Shown here: one piece after another, positions 14,911 to 15,031 of the stretch
Layout of the letters: every line of letters starts with the position of its first letter
Numbering within the stretch: position 1 is the stretch's first letter
Assembly (NCBI GenBank): GCA_018830405.1
Contig: JAHJSF010000079.1
Span: forward strand, 1-15,031
Source of the DNA: Nitrospinota bacterium
GTDB lineage: Bacteria; Nitrospinota; Nitrospinia; UBA9942; JAHJSF01
Reading direction: 5' to 3'
DNA: 15,031 bases
The notes under the pieces: model-generated
The model's database searches: none
What the model was told of the DNA's origin: nothing
The model's input: only the letters and a program-made list of their open reading frames with translations
Translations under genes and position numbers: made by a program

Positions 14911-15031
14911 CCCCCTTCATCCCCCTTTTCTAAAGGGGGAATTATAGCAGATTCCCCCTTAATTCTTCCCCACTAACAAAGGGGAACAGACCTCTTATTC
15001 CCCCTTAACAAAGCCTCCCATTAAGGCGACA
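14911..15031. repeat. Cluster of degenerate C-run/G-run palindromes
   Basis: A perfect 9-bp hairpin TCCCCCTTT-tct-AAAGGGGGA lies at 14920-14940. TTCCCC/GGGGAA pairs at 14966-14971 and 14981-14986. The 20 bp at 14994-15013 (CTTATTCCCCCTTAACAAAG) exactly match the complement of the core palindrome found in the ATPase operon, so a rearranged or partial core lies here. The window ends before any further gene. Confidence 0.65.

Overview
The window is a bacterial chromosome segment dominated by a complete nine-gene V-type (A/V-type) ATPase operon on the minus strand. A plus-strand sugar-epimerase/metF gene pair and a signalling locus follow. Base composition is moderate. The mix of genes (bacterial V-type ATPase, UDP-glucuronate-type epimerase, MetF, a receiver-SpoIIE phosphatase and a HAMP histidine kinase) and the many C-run/G-run palindromes suggest an uncultured Gram-negative-like bacterium. 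The sequence alone does not fix the phylum.

Layout. Positions 1-78 are the last codons of a plus-strand response regulator, cut by the window edge. A strong minus-strand terminator follows (154-189), then the ATPase operon, read right to left: G/H-type stalk subunit, I, K, E, C, F, A, B, D (9392 down to 207). This is the gene order of the Enterococcus ntp and Thermus V-ATPase operons. Several genes overlap (G/H-I, C-F, F-A), which suggests translational coupling. The proteolipid K is the four-helix type. It carries the full residue set that binds Na+ in Enterococcus NtpK, so the machine is probably an ATP-driven, plausibly Na+-linked, rotary pump.

The three widest gaps inside the operon (D|B, B|A, E|C) and its 5' leader each hold a palindromic repeat element. 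Two are 150-bp copies, about 95% identical, with terminal inverted repeats and apparent 3-bp target duplications (family A: 2449-2598 and 5731-5880). Two belong to a different family B (854-1012 and 9427-9552). A near-identical 48-bp palindrome sits in the centre of both A copies and one B copy, so it behaves as a module shared by two element families. One A copy supplies the last six codons and the stop codon of the A-subunit gene.

The 9393-9914 gap separates the ATPase operon from the divergent plus-strand pair, a UDP-glucuronate 4-epimerase-like gene (9915-10928) and metF (10947-11822, TTG start). After a good sigma70-type promoter (11872-11899) comes a receiver plus PP2C/SpoIIE phosphatase protein (12032-13150). 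It converges on a membrane histidine kinase on the minus strand (13214-14791), and the two may form a signalling pair. The right end (14835-15031) is a cluster of degenerate C-run/G-run hairpins related to the palindrome core inside the ATPase operon.
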